The notes under the pieces: model-generated | Database searches by the model: none | Seen by the model: the letters and a program-made list of their open reading frames with translations, nothing else | Told to the model about the DNA's origin: nothing | Made by a program: the position numbers and the translations under genes | Shown: one piece after another, positions 16,781-25,042 of the stretch | Numbering within the stretch: the stretch's first letter is position 1 | How the letters are laid out: every line of letters starts with the position of its first letter | Assembly: GCF_036378875.1 (NCBI RefSeq) | Contig: NZ_DASUVO010000032.1 | Location: 84,767-148,766, forward strand | Length of the DNA: 64,000 nucleotides | DNA from: Actinophytocola sp036378875 | GTDB lineage: Bacteria > Actinomycetota > Actinomycetes > Mycobacteriales > Pseudonocardiaceae | Direction: 5' to 3'

Positions 16781-17221
16781 CCGGGCCAGCCGTTGCTCTC
16801 GCCTGCGCCGCTGCAGGATCGGGTCCGGGACCGGGGCGGACGCGACCAGTTGCTGGGTGTATTCGTGGCGTGGGTGGTCGCAGACCTGTGTGCTGGCGCC
16901 CTCCTCGACGATGTGTCCATGCCGCAGGACGACGGTGCGCGCGGCGAACTCCCTGACGACTGCGAGGTCGTGGGTGATGAACAGGTAGGCGCAGCCGAGG
17001 GTGTGTTGCAGTTCGGCGAGGAGTTCGAGGATGGTGGCCTGGGTGGTGACGTCCAACGCGCTGGTCGGTTCGTCGCAGACGATGAGCGTTGGTTGCCAGG
17101 CGATGGCTCTGGCGATGGCGATGCGCTGCCGCTGACCGCCGCTGAACTGGCCGGGGTAGCGGCGGGCGGCGTCCTCGGGCAGGCCGACGCGGCGCAAGAG
17201 GTCGGCGACGCGGTCGCGCAC
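16775..17221 (-). pseudogene. 3' remnant of an oligopeptide-type ABC transporter ATPase
   Basis: On the minus strand the last ~150 codons of a DppD/OppD-type ATPase are intact: YPGQFSGGQRQRIAIARAI (signature motif), LIVCDEPTSALDV (Walker B), LFITHDLAVVREFA (H-loop) and the C-terminal region ending EQRLARS. Reading stops being ABC-like just upstream of RDRVADLLRRVGLP at ~17220. Walker A and everything before it are absent, replaced by a cytochrome P450 fragment on the other strand. It cannot bind nucleotide and is a deletion remnant. Confidence 0.85.
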
Positions 17222-17980
17222 CTGGTGATCTGTGAACTGCTCGGGGTTCCCTTCGCCGACCGCGCCCACTTCCGCCAGCTGTCGGAACGCATCGCCGTGC
17301 TCGACGGCGGCGCCGACGGCCAGCTGGCGATGGGGGAGTTCATGGTCTATATGGCCGAGTTGGCGGCGGCGAAGCGGAAGGGCCCCAAGCCGGACGTCAT
17401 CTCCGACATGGTCGCCGTGCAGGCCGAGGATCCCACGTTCACCGACGAGGACCTGGCGCGGCTGTCCATGGGCCTGCTGTTCGCCGGCCACGAGACGACC
17501 TCGACCCGTATCGCGCTCGGCGTGCTGTTCCTCCTCAGCGACCTGCGCCGACGCGACCGGTTCGTGGCGGACCCGGACGGGCAGGTGCAGCAGACCGTTG
17601 AGGAGATCCTGCGTCTGTCGGCCACCAGCAGCGCCGGCGGACTGTTGCGGTACGCGCACGAGGACGTCGAGATCGGCGGCGTCCACATCGCACGCGGTGA
17701 CCTGGTGCTCGTGTCCGTCGACGCCGCGAACCAGGACGAGTCCGTCTTCACCGAACCTGACGGGTTCGACCCGGACCGCTCACCCAACATCCACGTCGCC
17801 TTCGGCCACGGCGCGCACGTGTGCATCGGCGCCAACCTCGCCCGCATCGAGTTGCGCACCGTGTTTCCCGCGCTGTTCCGCCGTTTCCCGACGATGCGGC
17901 TCGCCGTCGACGTCGACGACATCGCGGTCCGCACCAACAGGATCGCGGGTGGGGTCGAGAGCGTGCCCGTGCTGTTGTGA
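17222..17980 (+). pseudogene. 3' remnant of a cytochrome P450
   Basis: From ~17222 the plus strand encodes the C-terminal ~250 residues of a bacterial CYP: LVICELLGVPFADR (helix F region), I-helix oxygen-activation motif FAGHETTS, K-helix EEILRLS (ExxR) and heme-binding FGHGAHVCIGANLAR. The N-terminal ~150 residues are missing and the frame runs backwards through the ABC remnant, so the long open frame starting at 16793 is a chimera. No start codon or ribosome-binding site precedes the fragment. Confidence 0.87.
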
Positions 17981-17984
17981 CCGT

Positions 17985-19553
17985 TCAGTCCGTCACGGTG
18001 AGCACGACACGTTGGTAGGACGTGAGTGAGCCGTTGTCTGTGGTCTGCAGGATCAGGTGGATCGTCTGGCCGGGTGCCGCGTCCTGGGGAACGTGGAACT
18101 TCGCGGTCGAGCGGTGTGCTTGTGAGGACTGGGTGAGCGTGACGGTGCCAGGGTAGGTGTCCGCATCGGTGTATTGCCACCATGTGCTGGCCAACCGGTC
18201 GCCGTCCGGGTCGCGCGTGAGTCCGTTGAGGACGACCGACTGGCCGCGGGCGACGGTCCGGTTCAGCGGTCCGGACACCTCGGCGGTCGGTTCGTGGTTC
18301 GCCCTGCTGTACTTCGGCGTGACCGTCCACTTGAGCCTGGCGGCGAAGTCCTGTTGGGCGGCGCCGAACCAGCGGCTCGCCGCGTAGTTCGTGGACGGCT
18401 GGCCGCTCGGGTCGGTGTCGGGGCCGTTGCGTCCGCCCCAGCCACCGTAGCTGGGGTCGAGGTGACCGCGCAGACCGTTGTCGACCAGGTTCATGAAGAT
18501 CGAGGTGTCACCCTCGGAGATCCACGAGCCCTTCGGTTGGGGAGGGGTCCAGACCACGTAGCCCATTGCCCTGAGCTGTTCGGTGGTCAGACCGGAGAAG
18601 CCGAAGTGGTCGAAGATGTCACCGGGGACCATCTGCCTGCCATCGCCCCAGACGCGGTAGAACCCGCCGAGCGGGCCGACATCGGACACGTTGGCCTTCG
18701 TCCACTCGGCGGACAGGTACCCGCTGTCCTCCGGGAGTACCGCGCCGCGGGCGCCGTAGCCCCAGACGTTGGTGGACATCTGGCGGAACCGCACATCAGG
18801 CCAGTTGGGCCCGATGTAGTTGGCGTAGGTGTCGTCCTGGTCCCCGAAGGACTGGATGATCGCCTTCTGTGACACCTTCCGGTAGATGGCATCCCACCGC
18901 GGCGTGCCCTGGTACTGATCCTTGATCGACTTCAGTGCCCTGGCGATCGTGCTCTGGCCCGCTCCGGTGAGCAGGTAGACGGGACCGGGCCGGTCGTCCA
19001 GCAATGTCCGCCTGATCAGCTCGGATCCGGGGCTGTCCGTGGAGATGTCACCGTCGAACTCGATGTTGCCGGTGAGGATCCTGGACCGCAGCTCCCGCGG
19101 GGTCGGGTAGCCCTGAGCGTGCGCCCGCAGGTTGGGATAGACGCTCGCGTAGATGCCGATCGCGTCGTCGATGAAGCGCTCGCCCGGTTTCCACCGCCAT
19201 GACGTGCACGGAAAGAGGTTCAGGCCGAACCGGGTGTACTCGCGTCCCGGCACGAACCAGGTCGTGCCAGCCCCGTCGCCGGCCCAGTGCACGCCGCTGC
19301 TGGAGTACACCAGGCCCTGGGTGTTGAACTCGTTGCTGTACAGCAGATAGCGGATGAGCGTGTTCTGGTCGTCCAGTTCCGGATCGGCCATGAGAATGAC
19401 GCGAGGCTTGTCGCCGCCGCGTGGATGATCCGTCGGTGTCGCCGCCGCGGTGCCACCCATCATCGACGCCGCGATCCCCGCGAGCGCGGCGAAAACCGCG
19501 AGACAACGCCGTTGACGAAAGAGCCTGGCGGTCGGCCGAGCGAATCGACGCAT
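17985..19553 (-). CDS. Secreted DUF1593 (Sde182-like, nucleoside-hydrolase-fold) protein
   Basis: 522 residues with a signal peptide (RRQRR-type basic start, then LAVFAALAGIAASMMGG). The main domain begins KPRVILMADPELDDQNTLIRYLLYS, an Asp-rich loop like the calcium-binding DxDD site of nucleoside hydrolases. Further motifs are GPVYLLTGAGQSTIARAL and WISEGDTSIFMNLVDNGL. The C-terminal ~90 residues (RDPDGDRLASTWWQYTDADTYPG) match the immunoglobulin-like tail of the cellulose-binding Sde182 family. It probably acts on extracellular glycans; enzymatic activity is unproven. Confidence 0.82.
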   Translation of the reverse strand: MRRFARPTARLFRQRRCLAVFAALAGIAASMMGGTAAATPTDHPRGGDKPRVILMADPELDDQNTLIRYLLYSNEFNTQGLVYSSSGVHWAGDGAGTTWFVPGREYTRFGLNLFPCTSWRWKPGERFIDDAIGIYASVYPNLRAHAQGYPTPRELRSRILTGNIEFDGDISTDSPGSELIRRTLLDDRPGPVYLLTGAGQSTIARALKSIKDQYQGTPRWDAIYRKVSQKAIIQSFGDQDDTYANYIGPNWPDVRFRQMSTNVWGYGARGAVLPEDSGYLSAEWTKANVSDVGPLGGFYRVWGDGRQMVPGDIFDHFGFSGLTTEQLRAMGYVVWTPPQPKGSWISEGDTSIFMNLVDNGLRGHLDPSYGGWGGRNGPDTDPSGQPSTNYAASRWFGAAQQDFAARLKWTVTPKYSRANHEPTAEVSGPLNRTVARGQSVVLNGLTRDPDGDRLASTWWQYTDADTYPGTVTLTQSSQAHRSTAKFHVPQDAAPGQTIHLILQTTDNGSLTSYQRVVLTVTD

Positions 19554-19621
19554 GAACCGACAGTACCCCTAGGTAGGAGATCCTGTTGTCCGGCAATGAG
19601 AACGTGCGGCAGCATGGATCC

Positions 19622-20803
19622 ATGTCGCACCAACGAATCCGAAGATTCCTTGCGGTGGTCACGGCTGGCGGGATTACCGGAGCGCTCGCCGTCGCGGTCC
19701 CGGCGGCCGCGTCAGCGGCGACAATCGTCGATCTCGGTACCTTGCCCGGCGGCACCTTCAGCAATGGCGAGGACATCAACAATGCCGGCACGATCGTCGG
19801 CACCTCGGGCGTGAGTCCCAACGTCTGGCACGCGGTGACGTGGGACAGTCGCGGGGTGATCACCGACCTGGGTACGTTGCCCGGTGACTCCTCCAGCGCC
19901 GGTTACCAGATCGGCGACTCTGGCGCGGTCAGGGGTGATTCCGACGCGAAGCCGGTGCGGTGGGGCCCCAACGGCGCCATCACCAGGTTGCTCCCGTTGC
20001 CCGGCGACCACATCCCGATCAGCCGGGACATGAACAACGCGGGCACCGTCGTCGGCTACTCCAGGAAGTCGATCGGTGAGTACGTCTACGAGGACCACGC
20101 CGTGCGGTGGGACGTCGGCACCGGTGCGGCCACCGGTCTGGCGCAGCCACCCGGCGCCACCGAAAGCGTGGCGTGGGCCGTGAACGACCACGGCGCCATC
20201 GCAGGACACGTCAGGATCGCGGGCGAGCGTCGTGCCGCGCGCTGGAACGCCGACGGCACGGTCACCGTCCTCGATCTGCTCGGCGGCGGTGTCTACTCGT
20301 ACGCCGAGGACATCAACGACGCCGGCGTGGTCGTCGGCCACGCGAACGGATCCACGAGCGACGAACTCCGCACGGTGCGCTGGTCGCAGACGGGCGCCAT
20401 CACCGTGCTCGCCGATCTGCCCGGCGGCAACTGGAGCTACCACATGGCGATCAACGACAACGGCGTGATCGCGGGCTACGCGGGCACCAGCAACCAACCG
20501 CACGCCGTGCGCTGGGCACCAACGGGCGCCGTCACCGATCTCGGCACCCTGCCCCGGTACGACCGGTCCTTCGGCAGGGACATGAACGCGGACGGCACCG
20601 TGGTCGGCGACTCGGACCTGTTCAGCGACCTGAACTCGACCCGAGCGGTCCGATGGGCGTCGAACGGCACCGCCACGAACCTCGGTCTCCTTCGCGGCGG
20701 CACCTACAGCATCGCCTACGCCATCAACGACGCCGGTACGATCATCGGCAACGCCAACACCGCCAACGACGACAACCACGCGTTTGTCTGGCGAGCGGGC
20801 TGA
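19622..20803 (+). CDS. Secreted HAF-repeat (beta-propeller-like) protein
   Basis: About 393 residues from ATG 19622. A signal peptide (RRFLAVVTAGGITGALAVAVPAAASA) is followed by seven or so repeats of ~45 residues built on DLGTLPGG-x-S-x-A-x-D-INDAGTVVG ... HAVRW, the HAF extracellular repeat. Function is unknown; the repeats probably form a propeller. A TTG at 19586 has a better-spaced AGGAG and would add 12 residues before the signal peptide, so the start is uncertain. Divergent from the DUF1593 gene across a very short gap. Confidence 0.8.
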   Translation: MSHQRIRRFLAVVTAGGITGALAVAVPAAASAATIVDLGTLPGGTFSNGEDINNAGTIVGTSGVSPNVWHAVTWDSRGVITDLGTLPGDSSSAGYQIGDSGAVRGDSDAKPVRWGPNGAITRLLPLPGDHIPISRDMNNAGTVVGYSRKSIGEYVYEDHAVRWDVGTGAATGLAQPPGATESVAWAVNDHGAIAGHVRIAGERRAARWNADGTVTVLDLLGGGVYSYAEDINDAGVVVGHANGSTSDELRTVRWSQTGAITVLADLPGGNWSYHMAINDNGVIAGYAGTSNQPHAVRWAPTGAVTDLGTLPRYDRSFGRDMNADGTVVGDSDLFSDLNSTRAVRWASNGTATNLGLLRGGTYSIAYAINDAGTIIGNANTANDDNHAFVWRAG

Positions 20804-20850
20804 CCAGGCGGACCCGCCGTCGAATCATCGCGCACTGCCATAGTGGACAG

Positions 20851-21540
20851 ATGTCTCGCGTGTTGTTGATCGAGGACGACCAGGCCGTTCGTGCTGGTCT
20901 GCGTCTGGCGTTGACTCGCCAGGGGCATGCGGTGGAGGCGGTGGAGACCGGCGAGCAGGGGCTGGACCGGATCGTCGCGGCGGCTGTCGAGGTGGTGGTG
21001 CTCGATCTCATGCTGCCTGGGATGGATGGATTCGAGGTGTGCCGGCGAATCCGAGCGTTGGGGGACCTGCCGGTCATCATGCTCACCGCCCGCAACGACG
21101 ACATGGACGTCGTCGTGGGACTGGAGGCGGGGGCCGACGACTACGTCGTCAAGCCGGTGCAGCCCAGGGTTCTCGAGGCCCGCATCCGTGCGGTGCTGCG
21201 GCGAACCGGTGCGCGGCAGCCGGTCGGCAGCAGGGCTGCGCTGGAACGGCACGGTGATCTGACCATCGACCGTGCCGGGCTGGTGATCAGCAAGGACGGA
21301 ACGGCGATCGGGCTGAGCCCGACCGAGTTACGGCTGCTGCTCGAACTGTCCGGCGCTCCTGGGCGGGTGCTGAGCCGTCAGCAGCTGCTGGAAACCGTGT
21401 GGGAGCACGGCTATCTCGGGGACTCCAGGCTGGTCGACGCGTGCGTCCAACGACTCCGCGCGAAAATCGAGGACGACGCGACCTCGCCGGTCTACGTGCA
21501 GACGGTACGAGGCTTCGGCTACCGGTTCGGGCCCCTGTGA
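20851..21540 (+). CDS. OmpR/CseB-type response regulator
   Basis: 229 residues. Receiver domain with acidic pocket IEDD at 7-10, phospho-acceptor Asp52 (LDLMLPGMDG) and Lys101 (VVKP). The C-terminal winged helix has LSPTELRLLLELSG, RQQLLETVWEHGY and RLRAKIEDD. The upstream open frame continues far but only this ATG is credible. Its stop overlaps the GTG of the sensor kinase (GTGA). With the kinase and a GerMN-like lipoprotein it resembles the CseB-CseC-CseA cell-envelope stress set of Streptomyces, in a different order. Confidence 0.9.
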   Translation: MSRVLLIEDDQAVRAGLRLALTRQGHAVEAVETGEQGLDRIVAAAVEVVVLDLMLPGMDGFEVCRRIRALGDLPVIMLTARNDDMDVVVGLEAGADDYVVKPVQPRVLEARIRAVLRRTGARQPVGSRAALERHGDLTIDRAGLVISKDGTAIGLSPTELRLLLELSGAPGRVLSRQQLLETVWEHGYLGDSRLVDACVQRLRAKIEDDATSPVYVQTVRGFGYRFGPL

Positions 21541-22948
21541 ATCGCCATGGGGGTCTGCGAAGCCGGCTCCTGATCGCGTTCGTGCTGCTCGCCGCGACCA
21601 CGGCGGCGGGAGTCGCGAGTGGACTGTATTTGCAGGCCCGCGACGTCATCCTGCGGCAGTCTCATGACACGGCCGTGGGAGACCTGACAGATCAGCTCGA
21701 AAACCTGTTCCCCCTGCGGGATCTGCCGCCGAGCCAGGCCCGGCTCGACGAGATCGCCGGCTCCCTTTCCGACCGGTACGACACCGCCATGGCCGTCTAC
21801 GGCGACCGGACTTCGCGAACCGGCCTGAGTCCGGACGCGGTCCCGCCGGAACTGCGCCGCGCGGTGCGTGACGGTCGCGTCGTCTGGCAACGCGTCACCA
21901 ACGACGGCGAGCCCAGCCTGGTCATCGGCACCCGCCTGGATCTGACACGTCCGAACGGGATGTCGACGCCGTCCGGGTTGGAGATCTACAGCATCCGGAG
22001 CCTGCTTCCCGAACAACAGAGCATCGACAGGCTCGCGATGATGGCGCTCCTGATCGGCGGGCTCTGCCTTGTCCTCGCGACGGCTCTGGCACTGATCGCG
22101 GCGAACGGAGTGCTGCGCCCGGTCCGTGAACTGGGCAGCGCCGCGAGACGCCTGGGGGAAGGACACCTGACGACCCGGTTGGCGGTACGCGGCTCCGACG
22201 AACTGGCGGACGTGGCGACCACCTTCAACGACACCGCCGCGTCGCTGGAACGGCATGTCGGCGAGCTGCGCAGGATGGAGGCCGATGCCCGGCGCTTCAT
22301 GGCCGACGTGTCACACGAGCTACGCACGCCGCTGGCGGCGATGACCGCGGTCGCCGACGTGCTGGACGAGGAGGCGCCGGGTCTGACCGGGGACACCAGG
22401 ACGGCGGCCGGCCTGGTCAGCCAGGAGACACGCAATCTGACCAGGCTGGTCGACGATCTGGTCGAGGTCAGCCGGTTCGACTCCGGTGCCGCGGCACTCG
22501 TCCTGGACGACGTGGACGTCGGCGAGGCCGTTCGCGCCACTCTGCGGTCCCGAAACTGGCTGGAACGGTGGAGCTCGATCTGCCGCAGGACGTGGCTGCT
22601 CGCCTGGACTCCCGCCGACTGGACGTGATCGTCGCGAACCTCGTCGGGAACGCGCTCCGGCACGGGGCGCCGCCGGTCACGGTTCGACTGCGTGCGGAAC
22701 CGGACTGGATCACTGTGGAAGTCGGTGACCGGGGCCCGGGAATGGACGACCAGATCCTGCCCCACGTGTTCAGCCGGTTCTTCAAGGCCGACACGGCCAG
22801 GGCGCGCTCCGCGGGAAGCGGGCTCGGCCTCGCCATCGCATGGGAGAACGCCCGCCTGCACCTCGGGAGTCTCGTGGCGGACAACCGTCCCGAGGGCGGA
22901 GCTTTGTTCACCCTGCGGCTGCCGAGGAACTCCGGGAGCGAGCAGTGA
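21537..22948 (+). pseudogene. Sensor histidine kinase with a frameshift before the ATPase domain
   Basis: Reading from GTG 21537: a short tail, TM1 (LLIAFVLLAATTAAGVASGLYL), an extracytoplasmic sensor of ~150 residues, TM2 (MMALLIGGLCLVLATALALIAA), HAMP, and the dimerisation box MADVSHELRTPLAAM with His260. At ~22560-22568 the frame changes; the HATPase domain (VANLVGNALRHG, GDRGPGMDD, GSGLGLAIA) is read in another frame to 22948. The HATPase frame contains an in-frame ATG at 22568, so two polypeptides are conceivable, but a single missing base in CTGGAACGGTGG explains it better. If real, the kinase is inactive. Confidence 0.82.
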
Positions 22949-23418
22949 CCTGGGGGCGGCTCGTCGGCGTCGTGCTCGTTGTTCTCGTCGCCGGTTGCGG
23001 TGTCCGCCCCAGCGGGGTCATCACGGGCATCCCGGCGCCGAGCGGGCCCGCTGAAGGGGCCGAGCTGTACCTGCTGTCCGCCGGCGACGTCACCCCGGTG
23101 CTACGACCAACCGGGCAACAGCTCTCACCGGTCGAAACGCTGACGTTGCTGGCGGCGGGTCCGACGCCCGAGGAGCGACTGGAGGGGCTCGGCAGCGACG
23201 TTCCGGCGAACATGGGCGCCCTTGCGGTGACGTCCTCGGAGACCGAGATCCTGGTGACGCTGGGCGGTGACGTGTCGGGTCTGTCCGCCGCCGCGCTCGA
23301 ACAGATCACGTGCACCACCGTCGTCGCGGTGTTCCCCGACCACAGCCCACCCGGGCAGGTGTCGGTCACGGTCACGGGCGGGGGACAGAGCCGCGAACCC
23401 CAGGCGTGCGTCCGGTGA
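22945..23418 (+). CDS. GerMN-like lipoprotein of the two-component operon
   Basis: 157 residues, GTG start overlapping the kinase stop (GTGA). The N-terminus is a lipoprotein signal (GRLVGVVLVVLVAGC, modified Cys ~18). The mature part has ETLTLLAAGPTPEERLEGLGSDVP, which fits the GerMN domain seen in LpqB- and CseA-type lipoproteins. Such proteins usually modulate the partner kinase from the outer face of the membrane. It ends just before the protease gene. Confidence 0.72.
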   Translation: MTWGRLVGVVLVVLVAGCGVRPSGVITGIPAPSGPAEGAELYLLSAGDVTPVLRPTGQQLSPVETLTLLAAGPTPEERLEGLGSDVPANMGALAVTSSETEILVTLGGDVSGLSAAALEQITCTTVVAVFPDHSPPGQVSVTVTGGGQSREPQACVR

Positions 23419-23489
23419 CGTGATCGCTGTACCGGACCTGTTACACGATGATCGTGGAACGCGGACATCGTCCGAGCACCGTGAGGCGC

Positions 23490-25031
23490 ATGCGAAACCG
23501 TTCTCTACTGCTCGGTGTCGTGCTCGCGCTGCCGGCCGCACTGATGGTCGCCTCGCCGACGCAGGCCATCGTGGGTGGCACCGAGTCGACCCAGGCCTAC
23601 TCCTTCATGGGCTCGTTCCAGCCCTCCTTTCCCGCGCCACCCAGGCCGGACAAACACGGCTGTGGGGTAGAGGTCCTCGCACCGCAATGGGTACTGACCG
23701 CCAGCCACTGCGCCGGCAAGAACCCGACCGGGGCGAAAGTGGGTGTCCCGCGTGGGTGGCGGGTCCGGATCGGTTCACTGGACACCACGTCCGGCGGCGC
23801 GCTCGTCGAGGTCGACCATTACTACCGGCTGGCGACCAGCGGCGACGACGGTGGTTTCTGGGGTAAGGATCTGGCGTTGCTGCACCTGCGGACCCCTGTT
23901 CGGGCCACACCCGTGCGCATCGCCGCGACCACGCCACCGGACAACACGCCCGTCCGCATCCTGGGTTGGGGCATGACCTGCGACGACAGCAACGACCCAT
24001 CCTGTTTTCCCTCTCGGTTGCGGGAGGCTGACACCGTGGTGCAGCCGATCTCGACCTGTTCGTCGGCCGCGCCCAGCGGAGAGTTGTGCGTCGGCAGCCG
24101 CGACGGCAGTGTCGCCGCGAGCAACATGGACTCGGGCGGTCCCGCGCTGATCCGCGACGGCGACCGGTGGGCGTTGGCCGGTGTGGTCAGCGGCCCGAGC
24201 GGTCCTGGCGAGCCGGTGCTGTACACCGATGTCACCAGGCACGCCGGCTGGATCAACGGCATCATCAACGGCACCAACGTGCCCGCCGACGACCCGGTCC
24301 CGAACGTGGAAGGCGCGGTGGAACTGTATGGCTGTGTGGGCTCGGTGGTCCGCGCTCCCGCTTCGCGACCGAAGGACCCCGCGCTGTTGCTGACCAACGG
24401 TCACTGCGTGCAGGGCCAGCGGCCGGCACCCGGAACCGCGCTGGTGGACCAGCCCGCGGACCGCGAGGTGCCGATCGCCGACCGTCAGGGCTACCCGCAG
24501 GCCACCGCCCGCGCGAACCGACTGCTGTACGCGACGATGACCGGCACCGACATCGCGCTCTACCGTTTGGACAAGACCTACGCGCAGCTCACGGCCGATG
24601 GCGCGAAGATCTTCCAGCTCACCGCCACCCCCGTGCGCGCCGGTGCCGCGCTGACCATGGCCTTCACCAGCCGCCGCTTGAACTGCACCGCCGAGGCCGT
24701 GGTCACGCACCTGCGCGAAGGTGGCTACCAACAGGACAACTCGATCCGCTACGCGACGAGCGCCGACTGCGCGCCCTGGCACGGCACGTCCGGGTCGGCG
24801 CTACTGGCCCCCGACGGCACCACAGTCGTGGGGATCCACAACACCCACAACGAGGCCGGCGAACAGTGCACCGACAACAACCCCTGCGAGGTTGGCCAGG
24901 ACGGGGCCGTGACGTCAGTGCAGGGTCGTGGCTACGGCCAGCAGGTTCACCAGATCGCGGCCTGTCTGACCAAGGGGTCGAAGCTGGATCTGTCCAACCG
25001 GGACTGTGCGCTTTCCACCGGGCGACACTGA
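23490..25031 (+). CDS. Secreted protein with two tandem trypsin-like protease domains
   Basis: 513 residues from ATG 23490 (MRNRSLLLG), with signal peptide to ~AIVGG. Domain 1: IVGGTES activation-type N-terminus, TASHCAG (His), KDLALLHL (Asp) and NMDSGGPAL (Ser). Domain 2 from ~280: LLTNGHCVQG (His), GTDIALYRL (Asp) and PWHGTSGSALLAPDG (Ser), more like V8/glutamyl endopeptidase. Both triads look complete. The IVGG directly after the signal peptide suggests domain 1 is exported without a propeptide. Many cysteines (for example MTCDDSNDPSCF) imply disulfides. Confidence 0.85.
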   Translation: MRNRSLLLGVVLALPAALMVASPTQAIVGGTESTQAYSFMGSFQPSFPAPPRPDKHGCGVEVLAPQWVLTASHCAGKNPTGAKVGVPRGWRVRIGSLDTTSGGALVEVDHYYRLATSGDDGGFWGKDLALLHLRTPVRATPVRIAATTPPDNTPVRILGWGMTCDDSNDPSCFPSRLREADTVVQPISTCSSAAPSGELCVGSRDGSVAASNMDSGGPALIRDGDRWALAGVVSGPSGPGEPVLYTDVTRHAGWINGIINGTNVPADDPVPNVEGAVELYGCVGSVVRAPASRPKDPALLLTNGHCVQGQRPAPGTALVDQPADREVPIADRQGYPQATARANRLLYATMTGTDIALYRLDKTYAQLTADGAKIFQLTATPVRAGAALTMAFTSRRLNCTAEAVVTHLREGGYQQDNSIRYATSADCAPWHGTSGSALLAPDGTTVVGIHNTHNEAGEQCTDNNPCEVGQDGAVTSVQGRGYGQQVHQIAACLTKGSKLDLSNRDCALSTGRH

Positions 25032-25042
25032 GAAGTCGGGCT

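Noticed and set aside
16793..17980. A 395-codon plus-strand gene annotated as a full P450
   Set aside because: The first ~143 codons are the antisense of an ABC ATPase whose signature motifs are visible on the minus strand; only the last 253 codons are P450.
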